From the NCBI GenBank assembly GCA_029260765.1, contig JAJDCP010000084.1, positions 62,001 to 126,000 of the forward strand: DNA of 64,000 nucleotides. Reading direction: 5' to 3'. Of this stretch, positions 9,262 through 18,001 are shown piece after piece. The DNA comes from Planctomycetota bacterium. GTDB lineage: Bacteria; Planctomycetota; J058; JAJDCP01. The notes under the pieces were generated by a model that was not told the origin of the DNA, made no database searches, and was given only the letters and a program-made list of their open reading frames with translations. Position numbers and translations under genes: made by a program. Every line of letters starts with the position of its first letter. Positions within the stretch are counted from its first letter, which is position 1.

Positions 9262-9568
9262 TTACAGATGCGTGAATAGAAGCGTGACCGAACCTGAAGG
9301 GCATCGTGCACAGCCAGTGGCCGCCGTCGCGGCAAGGGCTGCCACTTTGCGGTCGAACAGCGGGTCTGAATCCGGACCACTCCAGGCGGGTCGCTCGACC
9401 GCGTGCATCCCAGCGATATTCGACTCGATCCTGTGTTTCGATGCTCTGCCGCACGTCTGCAGCGGGAATTCGGCGCCCCATCGGGTCCTCGATGAAGCGC
9501 AGCAGCTCAACCATGCGCTCCGACCAGCGCGCGCCCATCAGGGCTCGTGCGAGCTCGTCGATGGGTTC
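9262..9568 (-). pseudogene. Possible decayed gene in the 9190-9614 gap
   Basis: On the minus strand, a coding-like frame opens after a TGA and reads EPIDELARALMGARW, then ERMVELLRFIEDPMGRRIPA, with GC-rich third positions down to about 9380. It has no good start or ribosome binding site, and past that point the protein character is lost or moves to another frame that stops at 9262. I read this as a truncated or frameshifted remnant; the family is not recognised. It could instead be a real short gene starting at ATG 9538 and ending at 9242. Confidence 0.3.
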
Positions 9569-9614
9569 TCACGGCCCGCTTGGGCTTCCTCACGGTAGAC
9601 TTGAGAGATACGTG

Positions 9615-10283
9615 ATGACGAGGACCCTCATGCCGACCATCGAACAAGCCTTCAAGCTCTTCAAGACCGCCAAGAAGATCTTTGACGAGAGCAAAGGCAG
9701 TTATCAAAAGCTCGCGAAAACCCAGAAGGCGCTGGACCCACTCGCCAAAAAAGGGAAAGTCGACCTCTATGAGCTGCAAGGTGCCATCGTCGGCACCGCG
9801 TTCGATAAGGAAGTGCCCAAACTCCGTCGCTTGAAAGCGAGATCAGCGCGCCTCGCGGCCCGCTTCGATATGACAGACGGCCTCTATACCCCCGACTGGA
9901 GTGACGCCAGCAAGGCGATGTTCGGGGGGCGGGCACAGCGACAACGCATGGCGGGAGATATGCGCGGAACCGCCAGTATCGCGCAGAACCGGCTCGCACG
10001 CGTCCAGCAAAAATTGGCCTATGCAGCGCACTGGGAGAACACTGCCGGTTCGGTGTTGGCTCAACTCAAGAAGCTGATTCCACTCACGCGGGCCGCTTAC
10101 GCCCTCACCCGGCAGACATCCGTCGGTCTGGTGTGGTGGGACCTCATGACGACCGTCAAACCGGTGGTGTCCTCGATCCATCAGAACTTCAGGTTCTTTC
10201 GCAAGCAGTGCCAGAAGAACGCGACGGCTCTGACCAAGAAAATCGAGGACTGCAGGAAGGTCGAGAAGTCTATGGCTGGCTAG
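9615..10283 (+). CDS. Uncharacterised Lys-rich helical protein
   Basis: A 222-residue protein that I do not recognise. It is strongly basic and mostly helical by composition (FKLFKTAKKIFDESKGSYQK near the start, and a Lys-rich C-terminal helix). There is no signal peptide; a moderately hydrophobic stretch lies at about residues 165-185 (SVGLVWWDLM region). The start is ATG at 9615 with GAGAG upstream; an in-frame GTG directly precedes it, and ATG at 9630 is another option. It converges on pilT. Its charged, repeat-free make-up resembles the orphan proteins at 8827 and 61030, but I see no alignable identity. Confidence 0.6.
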   Translation: MTRTLMPTIEQAFKLFKTAKKIFDESKGSYQKLAKTQKALDPLAKKGKVDLYELQGAIVGTAFDKEVPKLRRLKARSARLAARFDMTDGLYTPDWSDASKAMFGGRAQRQRMAGDMRGTASIAQNRLARVQQKLAYAAHWENTAGSVLAQLKKLIPLTRAAYALTRQTSVGLVWWDLMTTVKPVVSSIHQNFRFFRKQCQKNATALTKKIEDCRKVEKSMAG

Positions 10284-10333
10284 GACCCGCCGGGCGCATC
10301 ACCCTGGTCGAGCTCTAGAGCCCAAGCCCGCTC

Positions 10334-11629
10334 TCAGAGCCGCGGAGGCGGCTTCTTGCCCGCCGAATAGCGCGACCAGCGACCGGTCGGAGGGGGCGTC
10401 GGGCGGCCTGTCTGCCGGCCTGAGCTGCGCTCCTGTTCCGAGCGCCGTCTGTTGCGAGCGCTGGGGCGTGGGCGTGCATCGTTGCCAGCTTCGCGTCGAG
10501 CGTCGGCGTCTGAGCCCGGCCGCGCGACCTGGCCGCTGGGTTGTCGGGCCTCCGACCGTTGCGCCGCTGCGAGCTCCGCCAGGCGCTTCTGCATCCTGTC
10601 CTTGGAGATGGCCGCCTCGTAAGCCTCTGCGTCGGCGATACAGCCCTCCTTCCACAACTCGATGATCGCATCGTCCATCTCGACCATGCCTGCTTGGCGG
10701 CCGGTCTGGATGAGGTTGATGATCTGGGCGGTCTTCTGCTCGCGGATCAGGTTGCTGAGCGCCGGCGAGCCGAGCAGGATCTCGAACACCGCCACGCGTC
10801 CGCTGTCGCGCCGGCGGATCAGCTGCTGCGAGACCACCGCGCGCAGGTTGTCGGCGAGCACACCCCGCACCGTGCCTTGCTCTTTGGGGGGAAACACGTT
10901 GATGATGCGGTCGACCGACTTGATCGCCGTCTCTGTGTGCAGCGTGGAGAGCACGAGCAGACCCGTCTCAGTAGCATTGAGGGCCATGCGGATGGTCTCG
11001 AGGTCGCGCAGCTCGCCGACCAACACCACGTCAGGGTCCTCCCGGACGGCAGCTTTGAGGGCGCTCGCGAAGCTCAGCGCATGCTCGCCGATCTCGCGCT
11101 GGCGGAAGACGCAGCGGCGGCTGTGGTGCACGAACTCGATGGGGTTCTCGAGCGTGATGATGTTGTAGTTTTCGCGGCTGTTCATCGCGTCGATCATCGC
11201 CGCCAGCGTAGTGGTCTTGCCCGTGCCGGTCGGCCCGGTGATCAAGACCAGTCCCTGTTTGTATGCGGTGATGGTCTCCAGAGCCGCGGGCAAGCCAAGC
11301 TCAGCCATGCTGCTGATGCGGGTCGGGATCTTGCGGAAGACCGCTCCGTATCCGTCGACATGGCGGAAGATGTTGGCGCGGAAGCGCACCAGCCCCTCGA
11401 CCTCGTAGGCCAGGTCCACATCGCCCAGCTCGCGGAAACGCGCGAGCAGCTCGGGCTTGATGATGGGAAAGACCAGGCTCTCGAAGTCCGACTCCGTCAG
11501 CACCCGATAGCGCATCGGCTCCAGCAGTCCGTCGATCCTCCACATGGGCCGGCTGCCGGTGCTCAGATGGATGTCCGAGGCGCCCTGTTGGTCCATCAGG
11601 CGCAGGAATGCATCGATCCTACTCTTCAC
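10334..11629 (-). CDS. pilT: PilT-family twitching ATPase
   Basis: A 431-residue type IV pilus retraction ATPase. The N-terminal PAS-like domain carries GASDIHLSTGSRPMWRIDG. Walker A is GPTGTGKTTT, the Asp box/Walker B is DPDVVLVGELRD, and the His box is LSTLHTETA. The last ~80 residues are an Arg/Pro/Ser-rich, disordered tail absent from standard PilT. The start is GTG at 11629 with GGAGG 7 nt upstream, and it overlaps the stop of the upstream HEAT-PilT gene by 11 nt, so the two are co-translated. It acts at the cytosolic base of type IV pili; no pilin or pilB gene is in the window. Confidence 0.9.
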   Translation of the reverse strand: MKSRIDAFLRLMDQQGASDIHLSTGSRPMWRIDGLLEPMRYRVLTESDFESLVFPIIKPELLARFRELGDVDLAYEVEGLVRFRANIFRHVDGYGAVFRKIPTRISSMAELGLPAALETITAYKQGLVLITGPTGTGKTTTLAAMIDAMNSRENYNIITLENPIEFVHHSRRCVFRQREIGEHALSFASALKAAVREDPDVVLVGELRDLETIRMALNATETGLLVLSTLHTETAIKSVDRIINVFPPKEQGTVRGVLADNLRAVVSQQLIRRRDSGRVAVFEILLGSPALSNLIREQKTAQIINLIQTGRQAGMVEMDDAIIELWKEGCIADAEAYEAAISKDRMQKRLAELAAAQRSEARQPSGQVARPGSDADARREAGNDARPRPSARNRRRSEQERSSGRQTGRPTPPPTGRWSRYSAGKKPPPRL

Positions 11630-14084
11630 GGTAGTCCTCCAGCAGCTTGGAGGGTACGAGGCGCTCAAACAACGTGCGGTCCGTGGCACGACGGTAGGCT
11701 TCGTAGGGCGCGACGAGCTTCTGTTCGACAAGCTCCATCAAGGCAACATCGCGAGGTATCGAGCCGTAGTTTCGCTCCAGGGCCATCTGGTTTTCGAGCA
11801 GGTGTGTCTTGTGATCCCGGATCAGGTTGGCGATGGCGGTGGAGTTCCGCAGAACCTCGTAGCAGGCGACCAGCCCTGCGCCGTCCGCACGCTCGAGCAG
11901 GACCTGGCCGACCACGAACTTGAAGGAGTCGGCAAACTGGGAACGCACCCGCTCCTGCTGCTCGGGCGGGAACGCGCCGATCATGCGGTCGACGGCCTTC
12001 GAGGCCCGCGTGGTATGCAGCGTGCCCAGCAACAGGTGCCCGGTCTCTGAGGCGGTGCAGGCGATGCCGATGGTCTCGGCGTCTCGAAGCTCACCGACGA
12101 TGATGACATCGGGATCTTCACGCAGGGCCGCACGCAGTCCCTGCGCGAAGCTGTGTGTGTGGCGATGGAGCTGGCGCTGGTGGACGATGGAGTTCTTGTT
12201 GGGGTGCAAGATCTCGATCGGGTCTTCGAGGCAGACCACATGGTGGTGGCGGGTCTCATTGATGGTGTCGAGCACGGCAGCGAGAGTGGTGGACTTGCCA
12301 CAGCGCCCGGGACCGACGAAGAGCACCATGCCCTGGCGGTAGTCGGCGATCCTATGCAGCACTTTGGGCAGGCGCAGGTCGCTAGAGCGTGGGACGTCCT
12401 TCCACAGGACGCGGAAATTCGCAGACCGGCCTTTATGCTCACGGAAGACGTTGCCGCGGAAGCGCCTGCCATCCGCTGCCTGCCAACAGAAGTCGAGCTG
12501 ATGCTGCTCCCGCAACTGTTCCTGCTGGCTGGGGATCAGGATGCTGTCTGTCAAGCGCTCCAACGCTTCGGCGTTCATCGCAGGGGCCTGGAGCGTGGTC
12601 AGACGGCTGCCGATGCGCAGCAGCGGCGGCTCTCCGACCACCAGGTGCAGATCGGAGGCTCCGGCGGCCGCGGCCTGGGCGAGCAGCGCGTCCATTTCAC
12701 CACTCTCCCCACAGTCCTCCGGCTCGATGTTCCAGCGAGGGCCGTGCTCGAGTTGTTTGATGATCCAATCCGCGAACGCACGCACGGAGTCCGCTGGATC
12801 GTCGGCGGCCAGATGCCGATAGCTGTCGTGCGCCTCGACGCCGAAATGCTGGTGGAGCGCCCGGAGGGCATCGATGCGTTGGTTTGCCTCCGATCCCTGC
12901 AGACGTGCCTTGAGGATCTCCAGGCCCGGCGGCCCTCCGATCTGTGCGATCGCCTCGACGGCGGCCCAGCTGGCTTCGGGATCGGCGAGTTTCTCGACCA
13001 ACAACGGGAGATGGGTGGCATCGCCGAGTCTGCCCAGAGCTTCCATGCCCAGCACCCGGTTCCACCAATCCTCGCTCTCCATCAGAATTCTACAGGGCAA
13101 CAGGATGCGCGGGTCGTCGTAGCGCAACGCCAGGACGGCCACGTTCTCGCGAGCCGGGCCACGGGTCGTAGCGAGCAGCTTGAGCAACTCGGCGAGCGTG
13201 ACCCGTCCCGACTCAGCGAGGGCCTGGAACACCCGGTCGCGCTCGCCCGAGGCCCGCGAGCTCAGGAATTCGAACAGCCGCTGCAGTCCGCCGTGGCTCT
13301 GGTAGTGCTGCAAGATCTTGCGCAAGACGCCGTCTCGGACCAGGGAATCGTGCTTGCACGTCAACGGCAGCAGCTGGCCGAGCCCGAAACGCGCGGTCGG
13401 GAGCTTCAGTGCTCCCAGCGCCGCGCGTCTCACCTTGGCGACCGGGTCGTTCAGGCCCGCGAGTACAGCCGAGCCGAACTTGCCGATCTTGGTCGCGGCC
13501 AACCTGTCGAGGAAGATCGCCCGCACCTCGGGGTCGGGATCGCGCGCGATGGCCGCGCACTCTTCCTCGAAAGCGCGGGTGGTCTGGAGCTCGCTGGCGA
13601 GCAGGTGGCGGACCAGGCGCCAGCGCAAGGGCCCTGTCAGGCACCTGGAGGCGCGTGTCCAGAGCGGGGCAACCGCACTGCTCATCGGCAGGCGTTCGAG
13701 CACGTAGTAGGCGGTCTCTTGCTGCTTCGGGTTCTTGTCGGCGAGCAGCGGCCGCAGGCGCCGGGCCACGATCTCTGTGTCGAGCGCCACGAGCCCGGCC
13801 AGCAACATTTCCCAGCGTTGTCCGTGCAGGGGCAGCGTGCTGAAGATGCCGAGCAGAGGGGGGACGACCTCCGCCGGGGACGCCCTGGGCACGATCTGCT
13901 CCAGGGCGTGGCGGCAGATCTCGGGATCAGCGTGGCGGAACATGAACAACAGCTCGCCGAAACGGTAGTGCTTGCCATCGCCCAGCTGTGAGAGCAGCGC
14001 ATCCCGCTGTTCGGCCGTCGCTGCGTCCTTCTTGAGCAGGCGCAACAACTCGCCTTTGTCGGATCGAAAGTACTGCATCACCAT
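11619..14084 (-). CDS. HEAT-repeat protein fused to a PilT-type ATPase
   Basis: An 821-residue fusion. Residues 1 to about 450 are helical repeats of HEAT type (for example LGRLGDATHLPLLVEKLADP and IFLDRLAATKIGKFGSAVLA). From about residue 465 a PilT-like ATPase follows: GASDLHLVVGEPPLLRIG, Walker A GPGRCGKSTT, DPDVIIVGELRD and GTLHTTRAS. The Walker A reads GPGRCGKST rather than the usual GPTGSGKST but keeps the key Lys and Ser. The HEAT part probably binds a partner at the pilus base. Start choice is uncertain: ATG at 14084 (MVMQYF) is used because the 16 codons upstream, back to ATG 14132, include rare triplets. The gene overlaps pilT by 11 nt. Confidence 0.82.
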   Translation of the reverse strand: MVMQYFRSDKGELLRLLKKDAATAEQRDALLSQLGDGKHYRFGELLFMFRHADPEICRHALEQIVPRASPAEVVPPLLGIFSTLPLHGQRWEMLLAGLVALDTEIVARRLRPLLADKNPKQQETAYYVLERLPMSSAVAPLWTRASRCLTGPLRWRLVRHLLASELQTTRAFEEECAAIARDPDPEVRAIFLDRLAATKIGKFGSAVLAGLNDPVAKVRRAALGALKLPTARFGLGQLLPLTCKHDSLVRDGVLRKILQHYQSHGGLQRLFEFLSSRASGERDRVFQALAESGRVTLAELLKLLATTRGPARENVAVLALRYDDPRILLPCRILMESEDWWNRVLGMEALGRLGDATHLPLLVEKLADPEASWAAVEAIAQIGGPPGLEILKARLQGSEANQRIDALRALHQHFGVEAHDSYRHLAADDPADSVRAFADWIIKQLEHGPRWNIEPEDCGESGEMDALLAQAAAAGASDLHLVVGEPPLLRIGSRLTTLQAPAMNAEALERLTDSILIPSQQEQLREQHQLDFCWQAADGRRFRGNVFREHKGRSANFRVLWKDVPRSSDLRLPKVLHRIADYRQGMVLFVGPGRCGKSTTLAAVLDTINETRHHHVVCLEDPIEILHPNKNSIVHQRQLHRHTHSFAQGLRAALREDPDVIIVGELRDAETIGIACTASETGHLLLGTLHTTRASKAVDRMIGAFPPEQQERVRSQFADSFKFVVGQVLLERADGAGLVACYEVLRNSTAIANLIRDHKTHLLENQMALERNYGSIPRDVALMELVEQKLVAPYEAYRRATDRTLFERLVPSKLLEDYREE

Positions 14085-14163
14085 CGGAGGTCTATCCCAC
14101 CTGACGAGCCGCGTAGCTATCGGAATATTCATTGTACGCGCGCCACCCGAAGCTGCACGGAGG

Positions 14164-14202
14164 CTCGGACGCTTCGCTCCTCCCGCAAGCGAAGCGTCCG
14201 AG
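14164..14202. repeat. Perfect 15-bp inverted repeat (hairpin)
   Basis: The arms at 14164-14178 and 14188-14202 are perfect reverse complements (CTCGGACGCTTCGCT and its partner), with a 9-nt loop. It lies just upstream of the HEAT-PilT gene and downstream of a decayed gene. No T-run follows on either strand. It could be a bidirectional RNA-structure element, a REP-like repeat or the end of a small mobile element. Confidence 0.7.
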
Positions 14203-14265
14203 TCAGCGAGGAGGGGTAAACCCCGCCCCTACATAACAAGCCAAAGCAATATTGCGACGGGATCG

Positions 14266-14300
14266 CGTTCCATGAGACACCCTCTGTGAGCGCCGGAAGG
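14266..14300. repeat. Dispersed intergenic repeat, copy 1
   Basis: This stretch resembles 47299-47335 over about 35 nt: both begin CGTTCC, continue with a TGAGACA box, and end in GAGCGCCG. It also shares 16 identical bases (CTCTGTGAGCGCCGGA) with 30748-30763. All three copies are in gaps between genes, two of them next to gene remnants. It may be a short REP/MITE-like element; three copies are too few to define its ends. Confidence 0.45.
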
Positions 14301-14320
14301 AGCTCTGGCCGAGGTTGCAT

Positions 14321-14841
14321 TCAGAGGTTCTGGGTTCGCCCATACAGATCAGTCTTCTCGGGCGGTCGCGGATCCCGCAGCATGCGCACCGCATAGGAAA
14401 GAGAATCTTCGGGTTCGCCCCCGAGAGCCAGTAGCAGATAGGACCGGTGGCGACCGTGGCCGCGCCAGCCGGTTCCTCCGCCAGGGCGGCCGCCCGCGTC
14501 GGATCATCTGTTGTTGGGGCGGGAGGGTCCAACAGCCGAGGGAGGTCCTCCCGGGGCAATTCCAGAACCTGAGCCAGCTAGGCAAGCACGCGCCGCGAAC
14601 GCGGTCCGATGCGCCCAGACGTCTGCATCAGGGACGTGACATCCTGGAGCAGCTGAGCGGCGTCCGCTGGGGGAGGGCAAGGGACGGGCGTGCGGGTCTC
14701 GTCGCAGATGTTGTCGGTGCGTGCCCGGTCGATGTCCAGGACCTTGCCGAAGCCTCGGAGGAACGCACGATCCTCATGGTCGGGCGGCCCTGCACGCGAC
14801 AGGAGATCTGCGATCTGGCGTAGCCTTCGCTCGGCGTTCAT
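14321..14841 (-). pseudogene. Broken TerB-like helical gene (in-frame TAG plus frameshift)
   Basis: The intact first part (ATG 14841, GAGG upstream) runs 87 residues to TAG at 14578-14580. It reads like two TerB-like helical repeats (RLRQIADLLSRAG and LLQDVTSLMQTSGRIGP). The same frame continues past the TAG with LAQVLELPREDLPRLLDPP, exactly what the helix would need. Then coding quality moves to another frame near 14450-14465, which reads YLLLALGGEPEDSLSYAVRM and ends at TGA 14321. One nonsense change (TGG to TAG would do it) and one frameshift therefore explain the locus. It may be a real pseudogene or two sequence errors. Alternatively the 87-residue product is functional alone. Confidence 0.55.
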
Positions 14842-15311
14842 GATGGGCCTCACTTTGTGCTTCCGACGTGCTTCTTGGACCCCCCCGGGCCTCTGCCGTG
14901 GATGGAACAACTGCGAGCGTTTCGCGTTTTGTCAATGTCAGAAAAATCTACCAGGACACTCGCTGTGCGGCGCACCGACAGCGTGGCATCATGAAACGCC
15001 ACGGCATTGACATCCCGATTTCGACGCTGGCTGGTGCAGGCCGCAGGCAGCTTGCGGCCTGGGCGCAGCCAGCCCAGACCGACCCCAAGTTCTTCCAAAT
15101 CGGAGAGTTTCGCTAATGGGAAGCACTGCCGGCGCGGATGGGCCAGGCACCGTTCCATGCCGATACGTGAGACGCCGCCCGGCCCAACCGTGACCTGACG
15201 TACCGCCGGTTCAAGCGAAAGCGAGTCACTGGCAGTGGGGAGGCAACCCGGCAATGCTAGCTTGGGCGGGCCCCGTCAGCAGAATCCCTGCGTTTTCCAT
15301 GCGAGGCATCG
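14842..15311. other. 470-nt gap, possibly holding a transposase scrap
   Basis: No intact gene is seen. On the plus strand, around 14985-15115, a frame reads MKRHGIDIPISTLAG and then ends in GEFR stop. The GIDIPxSTLA pattern is reminiscent of IS66-type transposases, but the match is short and the rest is missing. The final ~60 nt must hold the leader of the phosphatase gene, with GCGAGG just before its ATG. Otherwise nothing recognised. Confidence 0.25.
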
Positions 15312-16106
15312 ATGAACCCAGAATGGCGCGGCCGGTCCCTGCAAGAAGAGCTCGCCCTCGCCAAGCGCATGGTCGACGAAGCGTCGGAGATCGCTCTGGG
15401 GTACTTCCAGAAGCGGGAGCTGCAGACCGAGTACAAGACCGACGGGAGCCCTGTAACGAAAGCCGACGTAGCGGTTGAGCGTGCGCTTCTCGCGACGCTA
15501 GCCGCCGAGCGCCCGGACGATAGCGTGTTCGGGGAGGAGACGGGTGTCCACGGCAGGTCGTCGTGGCAGTGGATCATCGACCCGATCGACGGAACCTCGC
15601 ACTTCGTGGCTGGCGAGGCGTGCTGGGGAACCCACGTCGCGCTGGTACACGAAGGCGAGCTGGCTCTGGGCGTGATCTCGCGACCCGCACGCGGTGGCCG
15701 GTGGTGGGCCACACGCGGCGGGGGGGCATTTCGAACGCAGTCAGCGACGCCGGAAGCGGTCACTCGGCTGCGCGTGTCAGACGTGACGCGCTTGAACGAG
15801 AGTCGCGTAAGCCTCTGGGTCCGGCAACCAAACGAGCGGCTGGACCGATTGGAGCGCCACGTTACCTGCGTGAGCCCTCACCTGGACGACATGCTTCGGC
15901 TCGCGGAGGGCAAGCTCGAGGCCGTGATCGACGTGCTGGGCAAACCCTGGGATCACGCACCCGTCGTGGTGCTTGTCGAGGAAGCCGGAGGCCGCTTCCA
16001 GGACCGCTTCGGGGGCCACCGCATGGACGCGGGCGAAGGGTGTTACACGAACGGGCACATCAACGACGCGCTTCGAGCTGTTCTCTACCAGGGTGGAAGA
16101 GCCTGA
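15312..16106 (+). CDS. hisN: Inositol-monophosphatase-family phosphatase, likely histidinol-phosphatase
   Basis: A 264-residue Mg2+-dependent phosphatase. The metal site is complete: E75-E76 in GEETG, D90 and D93 in WIIDPIDGTS, and a C-terminal Asp in KPWDHAPVVVLVEEAGG. The lithium-sensitive family motif DGSPVTKAD is at residues 44-52. Length and the SHF after DGTS fit the HisN type of histidinol-phosphatase better than inositol or 3'-phosphoadenosine phosphatases, but the subfamily cannot be fixed by eye. It would act in the cytosol on the penultimate step of histidine synthesis if HisN. No other his gene is near. The ATG at 15312 is preceded by GCGAGG. Confidence 0.78.
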   Translation: MNPEWRGRSLQEELALAKRMVDEASEIALGYFQKRELQTEYKTDGSPVTKADVAVERALLATLAAERPDDSVFGEETGVHGRSSWQWIIDPIDGTSHFVAGEACWGTHVALVHEGELALGVISRPARGGRWWATRGGGAFRTQSATPEAVTRLRVSDVTRLNESRVSLWVRQPNERLDRLERHVTCVSPHLDDMLRLAEGKLEAVIDVLGKPWDHAPVVVLVEEAGGRFQDRFGGHRMDAGEGCYTNGHINDALRAVLYQGGRA

Positions 16107-16290
16107 ACGCCCTGATTCGGCCTTCCACAGATCTCGCGGCAACATTCAGTTGGCGAGCTCGCGCTCTCCAGACAAACAAAGCTCTCTCCAGACTCGAGCT
16201 TCTCCAGGAACAGCCGGCACGCTTGGCGGGATTGCATTAGCATCAGAGTATCCAGCAACTCTGCCCCGCAGACCGATTGGGAGGAATCCT

Positions 16291-17820
16291 ATGTCCCATT
16301 CCAATTTGTTCCGCTTGCTGACACTCATGGCTCTGACGGCCTGCCTGATCGGTTGTTCGGACGACAGCTCGGGCGACGACGCGAACACGCCCGTGCACCC
16401 GGCCTTCACGACCTACGTCGCCCTGGGCGACAGCGTCACCCAGGGAGTGATGAGCGGCGATGCCAACTACTTCACCTCGCAATTCGGCTACACGATCCTG
16501 CTGTCGCGAGAGTTCCGCACGAAGTTCTTCACGCCCTTCATGATCGCGACGGCCAGCGGCTTCTTCCGCACAGACCCTGCCATGCCCCCTGACAACCTCG
16601 GTGTCTCCGGCATGGCCGTGTTGCTCCCCAACCTGCCCGTGGGAACCGTGACCACCAGCGCAGATCCGAACGCCTTCCCGCGCGAGCTCGACGCCGTCCT
16701 TGCGCCTGAGGCCGTGGGTTCTTCGGTGCTCGACGTCGCGATCAGCCGCAACCCGACGATCATGACGATCTGGTTGGGCAACAACGACCTGCTCGGCTCG
16801 ATCGCCTCGACCGTCGACACGAATGTAGCGGACCTGAACGCCAACACTGCCCCGGTTGCCTATCCGTATCCCTTTGCCGCGAAGTTGGACGACGCCGACC
16901 CTCGTGGGCTCGGCTTTGCGCCTCTCGACCGCACAGCGCCGCCCGCGGCCTTCGAGGCTGCCTACGGCGCGATGATCAATACGTTGCTCAATGGCACTGA
17001 AACCGTGATCGCGGCCGCCAACATGCCGGACACCAGCGGATTCGGCTATCTCTTCACGCTCGCCGAGGCCTCGCAGTTCCTGCGCACCTACGGCGGGGTG
17101 AGCTTGGGCGACCTGACAAACGCTGGTTGGACGTCGGCCGGCTTCGGCTTTGGCGGGGATCCGGACGCAGTGGTGCCCTTCGACCTGCTGCTGACCGCGA
17201 TGACCAACCTGGTGATCCCCAACCCCGACAAGGTCATGGCTCTGCAGCTGTTGTCCTCAGGGGTCCCTGACGGCTTTGGCCCCTTGTTCGACTACGATGC
17301 GAACAACCTCGACAGCACCGAGGCCGCCGCCCTGAGCGTGCGGGTCGACGCACTCAATGCTGCCATCGCCAACACGGTGTCCGCCAACAGCTCCCGCATG
17401 GCCCTGGTGGACCTGCATGGACTGTTTGCCGATGTGGTCGCGAACGGGTACCAGCTGACCGACACCAACGGCCTGCCCGTGACGCTGTACGAGACCTTTC
17501 CGATCCCGAGGCTGTCGAAGTCGTATCCCGGGTCCTCAAGCCAGCCCTTCGATCGCAACGGAGGGATCTTCTCGCTCGACGGAATTCACCCCTCCCCGAC
17601 CGCCCATGCGACGGTGGCCGACGCCTTCAGGGTCGCGATCAACGGCCTGGTTGGAAGCAACCTGGGTGCGGTCGATGTGTTCGCCGCCTGGCGCACGGAC
17701 CCGTTTGTTGACAAGGACCTGGATGGGCTGGTTCCCGGCTTCAGCTTCACGCGCGGCAGCAGCGCGATCGGAGCGACAGTCATCTTCCGCGACGAGGACG
17801 ACTTGAGCCCCGACAACTGA
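16291..17820 (+). CDS. SGNH/GDSL hydrolase lipoprotein
   Basis: A 509-residue lipoprotein. The signal peptide ends in a lipobox LIGC (C22). The mature protein is a GDSL-type hydrolase: YVALGDSVTQG gives the nucleophile S48, IWLGNNDLLG is block III with Gly/Asn, and DGIHPSPTAHA near the C-terminus gives the Asp/His pair. It is longer than the usual ~200-residue SGNH core and has large insertions between blocks III and V. Likely activity is an esterase or lipase at the outer cell surface. A strong GGAGG precedes ATG 16291. A hairpin overlaps the stop codon. The giant LamG gene follows 180 nt downstream. Confidence 0.85.
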   Translation: MSHSNLFRLLTLMALTACLIGCSDDSSGDDANTPVHPAFTTYVALGDSVTQGVMSGDANYFTSQFGYTILLSREFRTKFFTPFMIATASGFFRTDPAMPPDNLGVSGMAVLLPNLPVGTVTTSADPNAFPRELDAVLAPEAVGSSVLDVAISRNPTIMTIWLGNNDLLGSIASTVDTNVADLNANTAPVAYPYPFAAKLDDADPRGLGFAPLDRTAPPAAFEAAYGAMINTLLNGTETVIAAANMPDTSGFGYLFTLAEASQFLRTYGGVSLGDLTNAGWTSAGFGFGGDPDAVVPFDLLLTAMTNLVIPNPDKVMALQLLSSGVPDGFGPLFDYDANNLDSTEAAALSVRVDALNAAIANTVSANSSRMALVDLHGLFADVVANGYQLTDTNGLPVTLYETFPIPRLSKSYPGSSSQPFDRNGGIFSLDGIHPSPTAHATVADAFRVAINGLVGSNLGAVDVFAAWRTDPFVDKDLDGLVPGFSFTRGSSAIGATVIFRDEDDLSPDN

Positions 17821-17837
17821 TCGGCTGGCCCGATCAG
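17817..17837 (+). terminator. Hairpin overlapping the SGNH lipoprotein stop codon
   Basis: Arms CTGATCGG (17817-17824) and CCGATCAG (17830-17837) are perfectly complementary with a 5-nt loop, and the first arm includes the TGA stop. No T-run follows, so it is at best a weak or Rho-assisted terminator, or an mRNA 3'-end stabiliser. Confidence 0.35.
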
Positions 17838-18001
17838 CGCTCGGCCGACACCCATCCCCTCAAAAGCCGAGACCGCGCCTGTCAGGCGGTGTCGCACGCT
17901 CCTCCTGGCAACCCCGTCCACAAACGCCGCAGACGACCCGTGATGCGGGGTCGCGGGCCCCGGCAGACATGATGTACACTGCAGGTCGCAGGAGGAATGC
18001 C

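Noticed and set aside
12153..13991. 612-residue plus-strand open frame opposite the HEAT-PilT gene
   Set aside because: Antisense shadow of a GC-rich gene; no domain and no ribosome binding site.
14578..14580. TAG read through as an amino acid (recoding)
   Set aside because: TAG is a normal stop in this window, for example at the ends of oadB (3628) and the cyclase gene (8746-8748), so nonsense mutation or error is simpler.
14868..15116. Functional IS66-type transposase gene
   Set aside because: Only one short motif resembles the family; no terminal repeats and no DDE region.
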